Assembly (NCBI RefSeq): GCF_035046485.1
Contig: NC_085138.1
Coordinates: forward strand, 294,544,256 to 294,608,255
Direction of reading: 5' to 3'
Source: Aedes albopictus
Lineage: Eukaryota; Arthropoda; Insecta; Diptera; Culicidae
Length of the DNA: 64,000 nt
The position numbers were made by a program, and so were the translations under genes. The notes under the pieces were generated by a model that worked only from the letters and a program-made list of their open reading frames with translations, did no database searches and was not told the origin of the DNA. Each line of letters starts with the position of its first letter. Within the stretch, counting starts at the first letter, position 1. Shown here one piece after another: positions 1-14,761 of this stretch.

Positions 1-809
1 ATCCCCGTTTGGTGGTTTCCCGAATGTAGCCGGGTAAGTATATACGTATGTGTGTGTTTGCAGTGCGCTCAGCACGCACCCGAATGCTAATTAAATTAGG
101 TTCAACTCCTGTGCGTATGCGAATGGTGATGGCCGTGGGGTGGCCAGTGTGGGGGGCCCTGGTATGGGGTATTGTATGGTATTGATAGGTAGCGATCGGG
201 GGGTTTGGAGCACATTTTTTATCTGGCTAAAATGAGCTGGACTTATTAACAGAGCTTATGGGGAGTAACTGCAGAGCATCCACAAAATTATATACCCAGC
301 AGGTAGGAGAAGAATAGTTAACAATGATTCATAGTGAATTATTCACACAACTATTAGGTACCTCCATTTAGTTCCAATAGTATCAGAAAAGGTTTTCGGT
401 TTTGTAGTGACATTTACTGCACCAAATAAAATATTGCTTTATGATTCTGTAATAAATGATTTTTGAATACGAAAGTGTATCCAATTCATTTCAATCTATG
501 AAAGAAAAAAATATCCCATTCTGTTGTAACGTTTTTCATCTTCTTATTTGTTGCTCTAAACCTTTCCTCAACTTATATAGCGTTCTTTGAGAACTTCCCC
601 AGCTAATAATTGAAAGGCTTTTTGCCTGTCATAGGATGAATTAGTTTATTGTGTGGCAAAAACAATGATACGTTTCGGTGGACAAAATTCCGCTTGTTAA
701 CCAGCCGTTTGTCAATGAGTTGCAGTTCGCCCTGAGTCGCAGCAGCAGAAAACCGGCCGGCCCCATGACATACGGTATCCCATACAATGATAACAAACCT
801 TGATACATC
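1..809. other. no gene recognised
   Basis: I see no coding region or named repeat here. The sequence is mixed in composition, AT-rich from about 300 to 600, with a richer patch around 640-790. Short open frames exist but have no recognisable motif. Confidence 0.5.
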
Positions 810-1724
810 TACAGTGATAGACATTCGTTTAGCCGAGGCCAAAAAAAAAATTCAAAAAAAGTGTCAGGAAACTCATACAAAAGATTTTATGATAAAACTA
901 TTTATCGTAGTGATAGCATATCTAGCACTGTTTTATAAAAATGTGATACATCACACTTATATATACACTGAAATAAAAACGAGAGTAAAAACCCTTCAAA
1001 TGTCATTTTTTGCCTAGACATTTGTTTAGCCGAATTGTACAATTTTTGGAATTCCATAATAAAAAACTAACAAATTTCAAAAAATATCCAACAAAATCAT
1101 TTTGTATAGTGACCTGCATTATAGATCGACTTGTAAATCATGAATTGGATCGTTTTTGGAATTGTTGCCATATTAATTTTGCATGCATCTCATATAAATA
1201 TGTCATAATATTGTAAATGTTTCCAAATTGAGATTTGATGTAGTTATTTTTATTCGAAGTGTTTCAAAATAATCTAATGAAAGTTTCATGTTGAGAGCAG
1301 GTTGAAAATTTACGAAAAACAATGTTTTCAACAGAAAAAAATAACGCAAACCATAAAAAAAAACAACGTCTTTAAGTATTGTTTTGATGAAATATATGAT
1401 GGTTTCACTTGCATAAATCACAGCGTTTACTACTACAGGGGATAGACAAAATGATCGGGACAGGCAAAATTTTTACTTTTCTAAAAATGGTCAACTAGCT
1501 GTAACTTTTCGAAACGTGCATCAAATATTCTCAAATTTTCACTGTAAGTTGATCAACTAGTTGTGTATCAGTGGACAAAATTTGGAAAAGATCGGGCTAT
1601 TCTGCACGAAGTTATAAAGATTAAAAAAAAGGTATAATTATCCGATAGCCAATTTTGAACTGTTATATCTCCGGATTCAATGAACCGAATTCAATGAAAT
1701 TTTGACTATTTAAGACTTATACTG

Positions 1725-1770
1725 GAGACGAACCAGCCTCGGGCTGAAAGTCTCGATAATAAAGATAAAA
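1725..1770 (+). repeat. short retroposed SINE/LINE 3' tail
   Basis: A 46-bp segment with an outer stem GAGAC/GTCTC, an inner stem AGCC/GGCT and then an A-rich end with AATAAAGATAAAAA. The same structure ends the SINE at 58740-58914 and forms the short insertions at 35589, 58051 and 60661. I see no clean target duplication here. It lies just inside the left arm of the 1436-5392 element. Confidence 0.55.
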
Positions 1771-2375
1771 ACCTGATTTAATCCACCTATGGTGAACAGA
1801 ACCCTTCTTACACTTATTAAAACTATTGTTGTATTATTATCTAGTGAATTGGTTTCCAAAATAGCATCATGGACCATGGACTAAACTACCAGAAATGCCA
1901 GACACCTTCTAGAATCTTGTGTGAAATTTAAAAAAAAACAGCTTACATATTCTGGAATATTGTATCTTTTGTTAACTGCCAAAAGATCTTGAATCGATTA
2001 ACAAATGAATAAGAAAATCAGCGAGATATACTTTGTCTAATATCTCTTAATCAGTCGATTAAATTAGCTCCGAAGTACTTGGCATTCATGGTTATGGTGC
2101 AAAAAGGACAAAAATGATATATCTACTATGTTAATCAGTTTTGGCATTAGCTAGTTATTTTCGCTGTCCGGTTCTTGCATTTTTCCCACAATATACAAAT
2201 TCAAAGCTTTCATTTAACATATTGTTAGTTTTCATAAAATTCCTGTGTATTTATAATTCGTTATTTATAATTTTATTGAAAACAACAATACACTTTGTCA
2301 GCATTATTTATTGAAAAATTATTTCCCATAGACTGGTCAAAAACAAATGCAAGATAACAAGTAAGTGAATAGATT

Positions 2376-3867
<1,492 letters not shown>

Positions 3868-4771
3868 AAAGAATTTATTGAAATACTCTTCGTAAGATAT
3901 CTCAGTAATCAAATGTCGAATCGAAATAAAATTACAGGGTCTTATACAAGCATATTGTAGCGTTCATTTGGGGCTTAGAGAACCCAAAACGGTTGACAGA
4001 CGGCTGAGATATTTATTATGGTACCCTTGGCCAAAAATCTCTCAAAGAGTTAACCTGTATTACTCCTAAGTACTATTTGAAAGATATCTCGGTAACCAAA
4101 TGTCCAATCCTAATGAAATTGTATAGGGCTCTACTAGAATGTTGTAGCTTTTATTTGGTGCCAGGATAACCAAAATCGGTTGACAGACGGCTAAGATATT
4201 TATTATTATACAATTGGTCAAAAATCTCAAAGGTTTAGTTGTATAAATCCGAAGTACTCTTCGAAAGATATCTCTGTAACCAAATGTCCAATCGAAATAA
4301 AATTTCTGGGCGATCTACTAGGGTGATGCAGCTTTCATTTGGTGCCAAGGGAACCCAAATCGATTGACAAACGGTCGAAATATTTATTATGATACACTTG
4401 GTCAAAAATCTTATAAAGTTTAGAAGTATGACTCATAAGTACTCTTCGAGAGATATCTCGGTAACCAAACGTCCAATCGAAAAAAAATTCAATAGCGTTC
4501 TACTAGGATGTAGTAGCTTTCATTTGCTTCCAAGAGAACTCAAATCGGTTGACAGACGGCTGAGAAACGTGCGTGACTTTTTTTTGTAACGCACATACAC
4601 ACACACACATACACACATACACACACACACACACACACACATACAGACATTTGCTCAGTTCGTCGAGCTGAGTTCATTGGTATATGAGACTCGGCCCTCC
4701 GGGCCTCGGATCGAAAGTCGGTTTTTCGAGCGGTATTAATACCCTTCTTATGGGTGTAAGAAGGGTAAAAA
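3868..4771 (+). repeat. 185-bp satellite block 2, shorter copy
   Basis: This repeats the architecture of 2376-3867: the same starting segment (GAATTTATTGAAATACTCTT), four monomers of about 185 bp instead of seven, a shorter CA tract (about 4594-4645), and the same terminal module and hairpin (4646-4771). The two blocks therefore form a higher-order duplication that differs by loss or gain of whole monomers, as expected from unequal exchange. Confidence 0.8.
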
Positions 4772-5769
4772 GACTTATATAATGAACTTGAAAAAACTTT
4801 TGACACAACTTAAATTTCTTTATAGGGAAGAAAATTATTACGATTAGTTTATTTTCCTTATAAAACACCAAATTTTCTTAAACTTCAACATGGTTGCAAA
4901 ATTCAAAATGCTAATCATAGTTTATTTAAATTCCCTCTAATTGTCTTTAATATAAATATGTTTTGAAGGAAAGTAACAACATAGCCTTCAATTAATAGAA
5001 AAAGTATTGGGATGAATATTAAAAAAAGACCAATTTACTAAAAAATCATAATTTTTTCTCTTGTTAATAATTTAAAGTTGTGTCAAACGTTTTTCAGAGC
5101 TTATTATATAAGTTTTAAATGATAAAAATTTCATTGCATTCGGTTCATTAAATCCGGAGATATAACAGCTCAAAGTTGGCTATCGGATAATTATACCTAT
5201 TCCTAGAATCTTCTAATTTCGTGTAGAATAGCCCGATCTTTTCCAAATTTTGTCCACTGATGCACAACTAGTTGATGAACTTACAGTGAAAATTTGAGAA
5301 TATTTGATGCACTTTTCGAAAAGTTACAGATAGTTGAACATTTTTGGAAAAGTAAAAATTTTGCCTGTCCCGATCATTTTGTCTATCCCCTGTATTACGT
5401 CTTCTAATAGTTCCCAATACCTTCTAGATTGTATTCTGGCTGAAATAACATACATTGGAGCCGTCCATTTCGAGAAATGGCACCGAAAGTGTTCAAATTG
5501 TTGTTTCATAATTTATACGTTCTTTTCAAATAAATTATGTGAAAAATGAATGTGGTTCAAAACTAAGACCTATTTATAATATATTTCTTCAGATTGAATG
5601 ATATAAGCCAATTGTTTGACCATATCTTGCATTTGTGTATGAACATCTGGTTTTAAATAAACAGAGTACAAAAATTCTGACACTTCTGGCAGTTCTTTCA
5701 CTTAGCAGTCTTCTAACTAATTTAGTAATGCTAGTATCAAACAAGTATACACACTTAAATTCAGAAATT

Positions 5770-6031
5770 GATCTCGGTAAACGGTTTACCGAGAATCCAA
5801 CAGCTGATATCTCTGTAAAATATTTACTGATTCTCGGTAAAATTTGTACCGAGATTTCGGTAAACCATTACCGAGTCTCGGTGAGCTTTGCCGAGATCTC
5901 GGTAAAAAGTTGAATTACCGAGATCTCGGCAAAGTTTGAACGACATTTCGGTAAAACTTTTACCGAGATTCAGTGAAAATTATTACCGGATTCTCGGCTG
6001 TTGGATTCTCGGCAATCCATTTGCTGAGGTC
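5770..6031. mobile_element. palindrome-rich MITE-like element
   Basis: Imperfect terminal inverted repeats share CCGAGAATCCAACAGC (about 5789-5806 and the complement at 5996-6013). The interior is a series of small palindromes built from TCTCGGTAAA and TTTACCGAGA, so the single strand could fold into many short hairpins. There is no coding potential and I could not fix a target duplication. Confidence 0.55.
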
Positions 6032-6691
6032 GGCGATTTAATTTAAATCTGTACTCCACAGGCATTAGGGCACGTCTTTATTTCAACGCAGAACTATTTA
6101 TTTTAGCTTTTATCAATCCCATTTTTTTAATTTAACCAATCAAAAACCAATATACTTATTTTTTACATGACATTTTATGCAATAATTTGAACATTTCTAA
6201 CAATAATACTGTACCATATTTTCAAAACTGCTTATCTAGCTTACGTTTGAGTGTTTACAGAAGTCATTTTTCTTAAATAAATTTGTTTATCATCGCTTCT
6301 CCTTATCGGGACATTTTTTTTATAATATTTCTCTGAATTTCACGAATAAATAAACTTTTAAGGTAAATTATCTTGCTAACACGTCATAAACTAAATGGCT
6401 TGGGGTATATCCTCGAAGTATACTCACGAAATTGCAAAAAAATCTATTGAAAACCAATTTTTCATTTACCTCGGCTAAACGAATGTCTAGGCAAAAAATG
6501 ACTTTTGGAGGGGTTTTACCCTCGTTTTTGTTTCAGTGTATATGTAAGTGTGATGCATCACATTTTTATAAAACAGTACTAGATATACTATCACTACGAT
6601 AAAAAAGTTTTATCATAAAATCTTTGTATGAGTTTCCTGACACTTTTTTGAAATTTTTTTGGTCTCGGCTAAACGAATGTCTATCACTGTA

Positions 6692-7661
6692 GTAGGTTTG
6701 TTCTACTCGAGCTTCTAAACTCGCATGGTGCTCCCCAGACCGTTATTAAAAAATAAAAATCTCTATTCCAATCGGTGCGCACCATTCGTTTTCTATGACT
6801 ATCCTGCATGTCTGGACAAAACTTGAAAAAAAAAAATCATGGGGCCCATTTTTGAGTTAGGCCCTTTTAAAGGGCGTAAAGCCATATATTCAAAGAAAAA
6901 ATCCGAATATTTATGTACTCAGCCATTTTTAAACGATTTCGATGAAATATTTTCAAGAAGAATTGTATTGCATTGAGTATTAGATATGTTTAGCATAGTT
7001 TTTGTTGAACTTTATCATTTTTGTTAGTTGACATAAATAAATGTGAATTTAAATGAAAATGTTTCAATAATGTTTGTAACTTCTTAAGTTCAAATACGAT
7101 AAGAAAACCGTGAATGTAAATAAACAAAAAAAAAAATGATGAGAAAACACATTATGTGCGTGAAACTAAAAGGGAGATTTTTTTTATCTAGTTAATTTAT
7201 TTGGGGCTCAATCGCGTATAACGCTTTACGGAGCCAAAGATCTTTTTTGAACTTAATATATACAATATTCACAATAACTTTTTAATCATATCTGTTAGTA
7301 ATGGGAAGAAGCCACGATACCCGTGGCAGCTCGAGGTTAGAAGGTCATATTTTGAAGGATGGACAGGGTTTCATTGCAGCTCATTCGGGGGCGAATCGCA
7401 TCTTGCTAGCGTAGAAGAAGAGTTTGAAATATTTTAAGCTCTTAAACATACTAGTTTTATTTGCACAAGTATTAAAAATCCAATAAATTCTGTATAAAAT
7501 CAAGAACACCAATATGTGATGATTTATAAACTTTGAATGGCAATTACATTTAATCAAGTATATATTGTATTTAAAAAAGTATTGCCTTGAATATGAATGT
7601 AGTGTATTATAAATATTAATACTTACACTGGAAGCCGCGTTGCAGTTAAGTAAGACCACAG
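6692..7661. other. AT-rich interval, nothing recognised
   Basis: I see no gene, terminal repeat or tandem repeat. A slightly GC-richer patch lies at 7300-7400. Confidence 0.45.
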
Positions 7662-7663
7662 TA

Positions 7664-8561
7664 GGGGAGACTGGGGAGACTTGATCCCTTTTTCTTAATT
7701 TACCTGAAACTTTAAGAAAAAACACAAAACTAGATCAGATGTCCGTTCAAAATGGCAGGCAAACATCTATTGCAAGTTAATACACAACAGAAGGCCTTTA
7801 AATTAATTAAAGTTTTCAAAACTGTGTTTTTATGGAGGCATGTTTTATGATGTATTTTTCAAAAATTGGTTACACATTGTGCTTAAAGGGGGATCATGGT
7901 TTATTTAAAAGGAAAATAATTCCAGAGTCTTCCTTTCATTTTCTTTTCGAGTTTTCTTGTATTTTCGATGAACATGGAGTGTTTGAAATTGTAAGATTTC
8001 CTTAAATTTTTAAGGATATGCCGTATTTTCAAAATGGGGAGACTTGATCTTCCTTTTCTTGGTTTGTACTAAAGTTATAATTATCTGACACATTTTATCG
8101 TTGAATAGACTAGAATTCCAAGTAAATATAGGCTTCCGAATAGAATTTTATTTTTCACATGTTCAATGTGTGTGTAATCCTCGAGGGATCAAGTCTCCCC
8201 ATGTCACTGTTGTGTATACTAAGCCGAATTAGTTAAAATATGTTAACAACAGCCTTATTTGGATAAATAAGATTGAAAGTATTTTATTTAAACTATGTGT
8301 TGTGAAATTTTGACACGATTTGGTTAAATTTTCACAAAGTTATTGAGATTTTTCGGAATCGCCTAAAAGATTTCTGAAGGACTGAAAACAAACCATCAGC
8401 CGTTAAAAAATAATGCAATGTACAATCGAAATCACTTGTAGCCATAGTCGTTTGTCCAGGAGTAGTTTTGGAAAAATTATGCTAGAAGAAAAATGTTTTT
8501 GATTCCGAGAAAATATGGGGGGAACAAGTCTCCCCAGGGATCAAGTCTCCTCAGTCTCCCC
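7664..8561. mobile_element. 898-bp MITE with GGGGAGACTG ends
   Basis: The ends are GGGGAGACTGGGGAGACTTG on the left and its near-perfect complement on the right (one mismatch in the first 25 bp). TA flanks both ends (7662-7663 and 8562-8563). Internal copies of the GGGGAGACTTGATC motif occur near 8036 and, inverted, near 8186. No transposase is visible. The TA duplication suggests a Tc1/mariner-type mobiliser. Confidence 0.75.
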
Positions 8562-8687
8562 TAAACATGATCATCACACCACAAGTGCCTCCTGACAGCG
8601 ATTTGTCTTCTCTTTTATCAACTAAGGATGTTTGCGTTCGATTTACTCAGTGGCCGAGTCGACTGTCCAGCCCTCTTGGAACAGGTA

Positions 8688-8956
8688 ATCCACAGACAAA
8701 GAGACGTAACACTTGCGAAATTTCCATCGACGACGCTTTTAACGATCATTTTGAATTTTCATAGTTGTGGCTTTCAAAACCAGAGGCGCGCGCATCGTTT
8801 TTCTATGCGTTTGACGTTTTACACTAGCGCCTTCTGTTGACGATATTGCACAACACAGTGAATTATGCAACTTTTCCACCAGGATATGGTAGTGTGAACT
8901 GGGCGATGGATTTCCATGAAAATCGTTCAAGGTGTTACGTCTGTTTGTCTGTGGAT
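8688..8956. mobile_element. 269-bp MITE with ATCCACAGACAAA ends
   Basis: Inverted ends of about 27 bp (ATCCACAGACAAA and its complement, followed by GACGTAACAC in both) define the element. The interior is non-coding. A TA-like flank is present, but one base is ambiguous and I could not settle the duplication. Confidence 0.6.
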
Positions 8957-9261
8957 AGTCTTTTCAGTTCCGGTACGACGTTTACGACATCGAACGCTGT
9001 TTTGGTCCGCTTTATCGCACTGAGTATGGTCAGAACCATCTTCTTTAAAGGTGTTTTAATCTGTTAAATGAGATCGAATTTATGTTTGGCTTTCATCATA
9101 GTAGAAATAGTATTAGGCAATTAGGTTAAGATGATTCAGTCTGTGCAGCATAGCTGAAGACTGTGAAATAAACAAATAATTAGAGAACATTAAATCGTTG
9201 AAGTGAAACGAAACGCAGTCCCCTCAAATTCAATGGCGTTAAGTATTAGGTTCAATTACGC

Positions 9262-9720
9262 CACGGGTTCCCAACCGGTGGTCCGCGGCCCCCTGGGGGC
9301 CGTGAAGCCAGTCCTGGGGGGCTGCGATGTTGCCAAAAAAAAAATGTACTATTTTGTGCAAATTATAAAAATTTTCAATTTTGTATACCGCAGCCCTCAA
9401 AAGCCACAATTTGAGGAACAAATTTTCAGTATAAAACGCCTTCAAAAGAAAAAAAATTTCGGCTGCGCCGCTATTTTTCAACTACGACTCAAACTGAATG
9501 AACATGAAATCATTGTTTACGAAATGTGAGTGTCGAATAAAAAAAACCTATCATTGATCGTCGAAAACCCCTCCTACAGTAAATTTCTGGCTACGCCACT
9601 GTAAAAAACTCGGTTTCGTTCATTTTACTCATATTTTTTTTCTAAAAAAATTGATTGGGCCCCAAATGTTTTGACAATTCTTAAAGGGGGTCGCCAGCTC
9701 AAAAAGGTTGGGAACCCCTG
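9262..9720. mobile_element. hAT-like non-autonomous element
   Basis: The left end CACGGGTTCCCAACC and the right end, read inverted, CAGGGGTTCCCAACC resemble hAT-type ends, which often start with CAG and a 'TTCCCAACC' block. The interior is non-coding, with a G-rich left part. The expected 8-bp duplication is not clear, so this is an old or decayed copy. Confidence 0.5.
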
Positions 9721-9904
9721 TTATACAGAGTAGAATAAATAACATGATCCAAGCAACAATAATATGTATTGTTATTAATTTGTGACGAATTGTTTTTAAG
9801 TGTAATTGAGAAATAAACTCTTTTTTAATAAAAAGTCGCGGTCTTCGACAAAGTTGTTTGGCATATAGTTTATATGGGAAAATACAAAAAATGGAAAAAC
9901 CCAA

Positions 9905-10675
9905 GCTCCTGTATACTTTTTGAGTTCCATTTTGGTCCTATATCAACTGTGCAAAATTTCAGATCGATCGGAAAAACTATATTTTAGTCGAGTCGAGTCA
10001 AGTACAAGACACTGAAGACGACCTTACAGTTGAGGTCGAAATACGTATCTGTCAAAGGATGCAAATTCTTAGTGGAATTCAAAGGAACCGTACTTAACCC
10101 GATTTTCTTTTATTTATATTTTAGCGCCCGCCATTCTTAGTTTTTCATACGATTTAGTATGGGGAAATTTTACTCATGCAAAAAAATCGCTAGGAGTCAC
10201 CCCTTGATCCTTAAAAATAAGTCGATGAATGATTTCTGTAGAAAACTTCACTAGGAATCAGACCTCCGAAGACAGCAAACCGATGCGACGTTCGTGGAAA
10301 AAGTTATTAGGCCTAACCCGTTCGATAAAATAACGAGATTTTATTATTTATTGTTATTCCTTACATGTTAAACAGCGTTGGCATGCCATTCGGTTTTCAG
10401 TCAATAACTTTTTTCACATGCCTTGGATCGCTTTGCGGTCTTCGGAGGGTTGGTTCCTCGTAAAATGTCCAACAGAAATCATTCATCGATTTATTTTTAG
10501 GGGTTAAGGGGCAACCTGTGGCGATTTTTCGTTGAAAAAGTGATTTTCCCCATACTAAATTGTATGAAAACTTAAAATGGCTGGCGCTAAAATATTGTTT
10601 CTCCGATCGATCTGAAATTTTGCACAGTTGATATGGGGCCAAAATGGTACTCAAAAAGTGTACAGGAGAAAAATG
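9905..10675. repeat. long foldback with an insertion in its left arm
   Basis: Two arms are inverted copies: about 9905-9980 plus 10122-10312 on the left and about 10395-10672 on the right. Both share blocks such as TTGCACAGTTGATATGG (inverted) and AATCATTCATCGA (inverted). The left arm is interrupted at about 9981-10121 by the short repeat annotated at 10001-10096. No protein is encoded; the open frame at 10397-10654 simply reads through the right arm. Confidence 0.65.
10001..10096 (+). repeat. short dispersed repeat with hammerhead-like core, copy 1
   Basis: A segment of about 95 bp contains ACTGAAGACGACC, a loop, then GGTCGAAATACGTATCTG. Two further copies are at 20529-20616 and, on the minus strand, 56502-56590. 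The order CTGAAGA, a GACC/GGTC stem, then GAAA resembles a hammerhead ribozyme core, but an extra C sits between CTGAAGA and the stem, so activity is uncertain. It interrupts the left arm of the surrounding foldback. Confidence 0.5.
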
Positions 10676-10689
10676 TCTTTTTGTGTCCC

Positions 10690-11810
10690 ACGCTAATAGT
10701 CACCTACAGTAATACCAAAGGGTTTGATTATTGAACGCTTACAGCACCACCTAGCGGCAAAATTCGAAAACTTAAAATTTCTGCATACATTTGGCTAAGT
10801 TTTCCCAGACAAACTTCAAGCGTTTTGAGCGCCCCCTTAGGCTCAATCGATTTTGCTCAAATTTTGAACGTAGCTTTTGGGCGTCCAAAACAACTGATTT
10901 AGGAGGTAAGACTTGACATTTTTCGAAATGTTTGCTTTTACATAATTGTGGGCCACTTTAGTGGACATGTATTGCAAATAAAAAGATTCTTATGCCGAAG
11001 CAAGTCTGGTATCATTAATCTCACGCTCCCGTATTCATCCTATATGATTTTATAAAATTTACAGCCTCGTACATTTTCAATTTTCCATTAATCACACAAG
11101 ATGTGGTGGAAAGTAAGTATTACTTAGCAGTGTGGCTTCCCACATTTTCCAAGGTATCCTTTTGATGTGAAAAGTGAAAAGCTTCTTCAGCTCCCCATCG
11201 AGCAGTAGGTTCATCTCTTCTGCTGAATTCTATATTAATTTATTCGATTCGTTCACGGCTTAGATTATTCAAATTCATCGCCCACATTCTCACTTTGCCA
11301 ACTTTTGGTCGGCCAACAACGTTGATGACGTGCCGTTGTTGTTGGCGGGATCGATTTTAGCGACGACACTTCTTGTAGAAGTGAGATTATCCCCGCAAGG
11401 CAGACAAGGCGTCTGATGATGGACTAAAAGCCAAGAAAGCATCCAGGAAAGTTCGGGAAAACAACCACCATCTTAGAGGAGAAAGGCGAGCAAGAGGCAG
11501 CAAACATTTTTCCAGCTAAGCGGAGCAAAAATCTCATCTGCTACTTATTCTAATTAGTTAAATGCAAATTTACTGCCATACCATTAGTATGGTTTTGAGC
11601 ACAGTAGGAATGCTGTCGTGTGTTTGGATCGAGGTTGCTCATAGTCGTCGATGATTTAAGAATATGTGAGCTCCAAAAGTTATTTTAACTACAATTTCGT
11701 TGTCACTAGTTCTATCAGATGCCTTCTAACCATCTTTGTTACAATTATAAGTATGTACGTCGGAAGGCTGGTAAATACCAGTTCCAAAAAAACTCTATGA
11801 TAATTTGCAA
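10690..11810. other. interval without recognised gene
   Basis: The sequence is of moderate composition, single-copy within this window, with no frame I could assign. The 11280-11560 part is the richest in GC. No terminal or tandem repeats were seen. Confidence 0.4.
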
Positions 11811-12060
11811 AGCCCAAAAGCATTAAGTTATAATTTGATTAAAGTCTCTATGAATGTCATTGTATTTTAAAATTAGAAATTGAAATAAGTATAGGCAATG
11901 CGACCATATTACATTCGCTGTAAATCAATGGAGGCGCATGGTAGTCTAAGCCTATAGGATAGTATTGAGTAAAATCCCAAAACTTGATAGAAAAAAAAAT
12001 CATAACTCAAAAACGGCACATAAGTAATACCGCTCTGCATTTTTTATAGGATGTGTATAA
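11811..12060. repeat. dispersed repeat, copy 1
   Basis: It shares an ordered series of blocks with 16631-16890, including GATAATTTGCAAAGCCCAAA, AATCAATGGAGGCGCATGG and an ending near ATAGGATGT. It is non-coding and of unknown class. The copies differ at many positions, so they are old. Confidence 0.6.
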
Positions 12061-12416
12061 AAGGGGGCGTTTAAGAGAGAGCGGGTTTCAGGGGCGTTAC
12101 AGTGGGTTCCAGAGAGTTTCAACCTACTTTCATTCCTAAGCACCCACGGTGGTGCAGAGGCCCGAATTAAAAGATCTCCAAATCTGGACGATTACCTGCC
12201 ATCACTTCGACTTTGCGTTGAATTGCTTTATTTCGTTGTTGAGGCTGTGCTGCCATGAGCTTCTAGGTCAGCTTCTGCTGCGAAGTCCTGCTGGGTTCTT
12301 ATCTAACGCTTGCATGTAGATTTCGTTTCCGCCCCTGCGTATGGTCAACCCACTTCCATTTTCGTTTCCAGATTTCTGTCGCTATCGGCTTTTGATGGCA
12401 TCGACAATGGAGCTCC

Positions 12417-12696
12417 TCTCCTCTTCTTGGCGTAACGTCCTCACTGGGACAAAGCCTGCTTCTCAGCTTAGTGTTCTATGAGCACTTCCACAGTTATTAA
12501 CTGAGAGCTTCCTCTGCCAATGACCATTTTGCATGTGTACATCGTGTGGCAGGCACGAAGATATTCTATGCCCAAGGAAGTCAAGGAAATTTCCTTTACG
12601 AAAAGATCCTGGACCGACCGGGAATCGAACCCGTCAGCATAGTCATGCTGAATACCCGTGCGTTTACCGCCTCGGCTATATGGGCCCGATCTGTGA
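12417..12696 (-). mobile_element. Feilai SINE
   Basis: On the minus strand the element begins with GGGCCCATATAGCCGAGG and includes an internal box A/box B tRNA promoter (GGTTCGATTCCC type) and the Feilai body GGTCATTGGCAGAGGAAGCT. It is flanked by AGCTCC (12411-12416 and 12697-12702), a short target duplication within LINE C. A small deletion has removed part of the region before box B compared with the other copies here. Confidence 0.9.
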
Positions 12697-14636
12697 AGCT
12701 CCACGATCTAACTCTCAGGTCACCATGTACGAACTATATACCGTAGACATTTATTGATAAAGGCTTGCAGCCGCTGAGTGTTCTCCACTGATACACACTA
12801 AGTTTCACTGGCGAACAGCAGCACAGATTTCACGTTCGTGTTGAAAATTCGGATTTTGATGCGTCAACTGATCTGATTGTTTTTTTTTTTCATACATTTC
12901 TCCCGAAAGCAGCCCTCGTCTTATTCATCCATGCACCTATGTCGATCTTGGTGTCGCCATCGGCCGCCATTTGGCTCCCAAGATATTGGAAGCTTTCAAC
13001 ATTCTGCCCAGCTACCGTAAAGCTGGAAGGATTGACCGTGTTTACATTTAACGATATGGTCTTGTTGACGGTAATGGAGACCTGCCGCCGAGGAGCGATT
13101 GTCAAGATCATCGAGCTTGCTTTGCATTTCAGAGCGCCGTTGAGCTAGAAGAGCAACGTCATCAGCCAATTCGAAGCCATTTAGGTGCTCCATGGTAATG
13201 GGCTGTCACAACCATCCACGATTCGGTTCACGGTCAATCGCACCTACCAGGATCTCGTCGATTACGATGAGGAACAGTAGCGCTGATAGTATACATACTT
13301 CCCTCACTCCAGCAACGATCCGGATGACATCGGACAAGACACCGCTGCGCATTACTATGCACAAAAATGCCTTGTACTATGCTTTAATGAGGCCAATGAT
13401 TTTGTCAGGGACACCCTTGCGCCTGAGGGCTCCCCACATGTTGTCGTGATTGAGATGGTCCCAAGATTTTTCGTAATCAATGAACTTCAGGTAGATTAAA
13501 ATTCATTGATTTGCTACAAGAGGATACGAAGCGTGACAATATGACCCACACAGCATTGTCCGGCACGGAATCAAGTTTGCTGCCGTCGGAGAGTTGCGTC
13601 AATCTTCTCCTGTATCAGGTCAAGAATGACTTAGCAGAGGACTTTGAGGACGATACACAGAAACATGATGTCCCGCGAATTATCTCATACAGTCGTCACC
13701 CTTCTGGGCTACCTTTACTAAGCTTTGAGCATCTCGGCTGATATGGTATCGACCTTCGAGGCTCTATTCGAATTCATGCTACGGATGACTGTTTCTATAT
13801 CCTGCACTGATGGAGCTTAGGTGTTGACACGGGTAATGCATCGAGTCCTTAGCGAATCATGCTGAGGTGCTGTTGACGTGACCGACACTTGACAAGGTTT
13901 TCCAAAGGGCTCGACCCAGCGTTTCACGGTCAATAAATGTCCACACATGTCTTTCATGGGGCATCGTAGTACAAATTCATTTTAGCCCCACTAAGGCCCG
14001 TAACGTGAAACATCGTAGAGGAGACGGATGTCGCCGGAGTTTGCGGCTTTCTCGCCTTCGTTGGCTAGGGAGTCCGCCCACGCTCTTTTGTTCCGTCTAC
14101 ATGAGCGTTTCACTTCCTTCTCGAGAGCCGAATAGCGCTGACAGGCTACGGCTTTGGCTCCTCGTGGTTTCGCTCGCTCTATCGCGGCCTTGGTGTTCCT
14201 TCGCTCCTCTATCTTCCTCCAAGTATTATCTGTAGTCCACTGCTTTCTGGTTGTGTAGCTAGCCCAAATTATTCTCACCGGTGGCGACCAAGGCGTTCTT
14301 TATGGCGCTCAATTGATCTTCTACACTTCCACCTTCTGGAATATTCGCAGCACGGTTCTCTAGTTACTCGACAAAGGACCTTTTCACCGCAGCGTCTTCC
14401 AGTCGGCGTGTGTTGAACCGGCGCCCAATTTTCTACTCCTATCGATGGATCCAAGCAACGCACAGTCGAATCTCGCCGAGATGATGGTCGGACGCAATGT
14501 CGGCGCTTACGTTTGTTCCGCACACCAAGAAGGCTTCGTCTCCATTTTCGGCTGATGCAGATGTGGTCGAATTGATTTTCCGTGACGCCATCACGGGAGA
14601 CCCATGTCACTTTGTGCACTGCCCAGTCATGCAGTG

Positions 14637-14761
14637 ATCGTATATGATGTTGCATAAGATGTTAAAGTGGAGGCGATATGCGTACATTTTACATGCGCCT
14701 TAATGGAGGCATGCACGCATATGGCCTCCACTTTATCATCTTATGCAACATTTTATACGAT
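14637..14761. mobile_element. 125-bp hairpin MITE
   Basis: Near-perfect inverted arms (ATCGTATATGATGTTGCATA and its complement, continuing through AGTGGAGGC) surround a short loop, so almost the whole element is one hairpin. It sits inside LINE C coding sequence and breaks its endonuclease region. Confidence 0.75.

Noticed and set aside
9254..9728. 8-bp target duplication for the hAT-like element at 9262
   Set aside because: The flanks AATTACGC and TTATACAG do not match well enough to be called a duplication.
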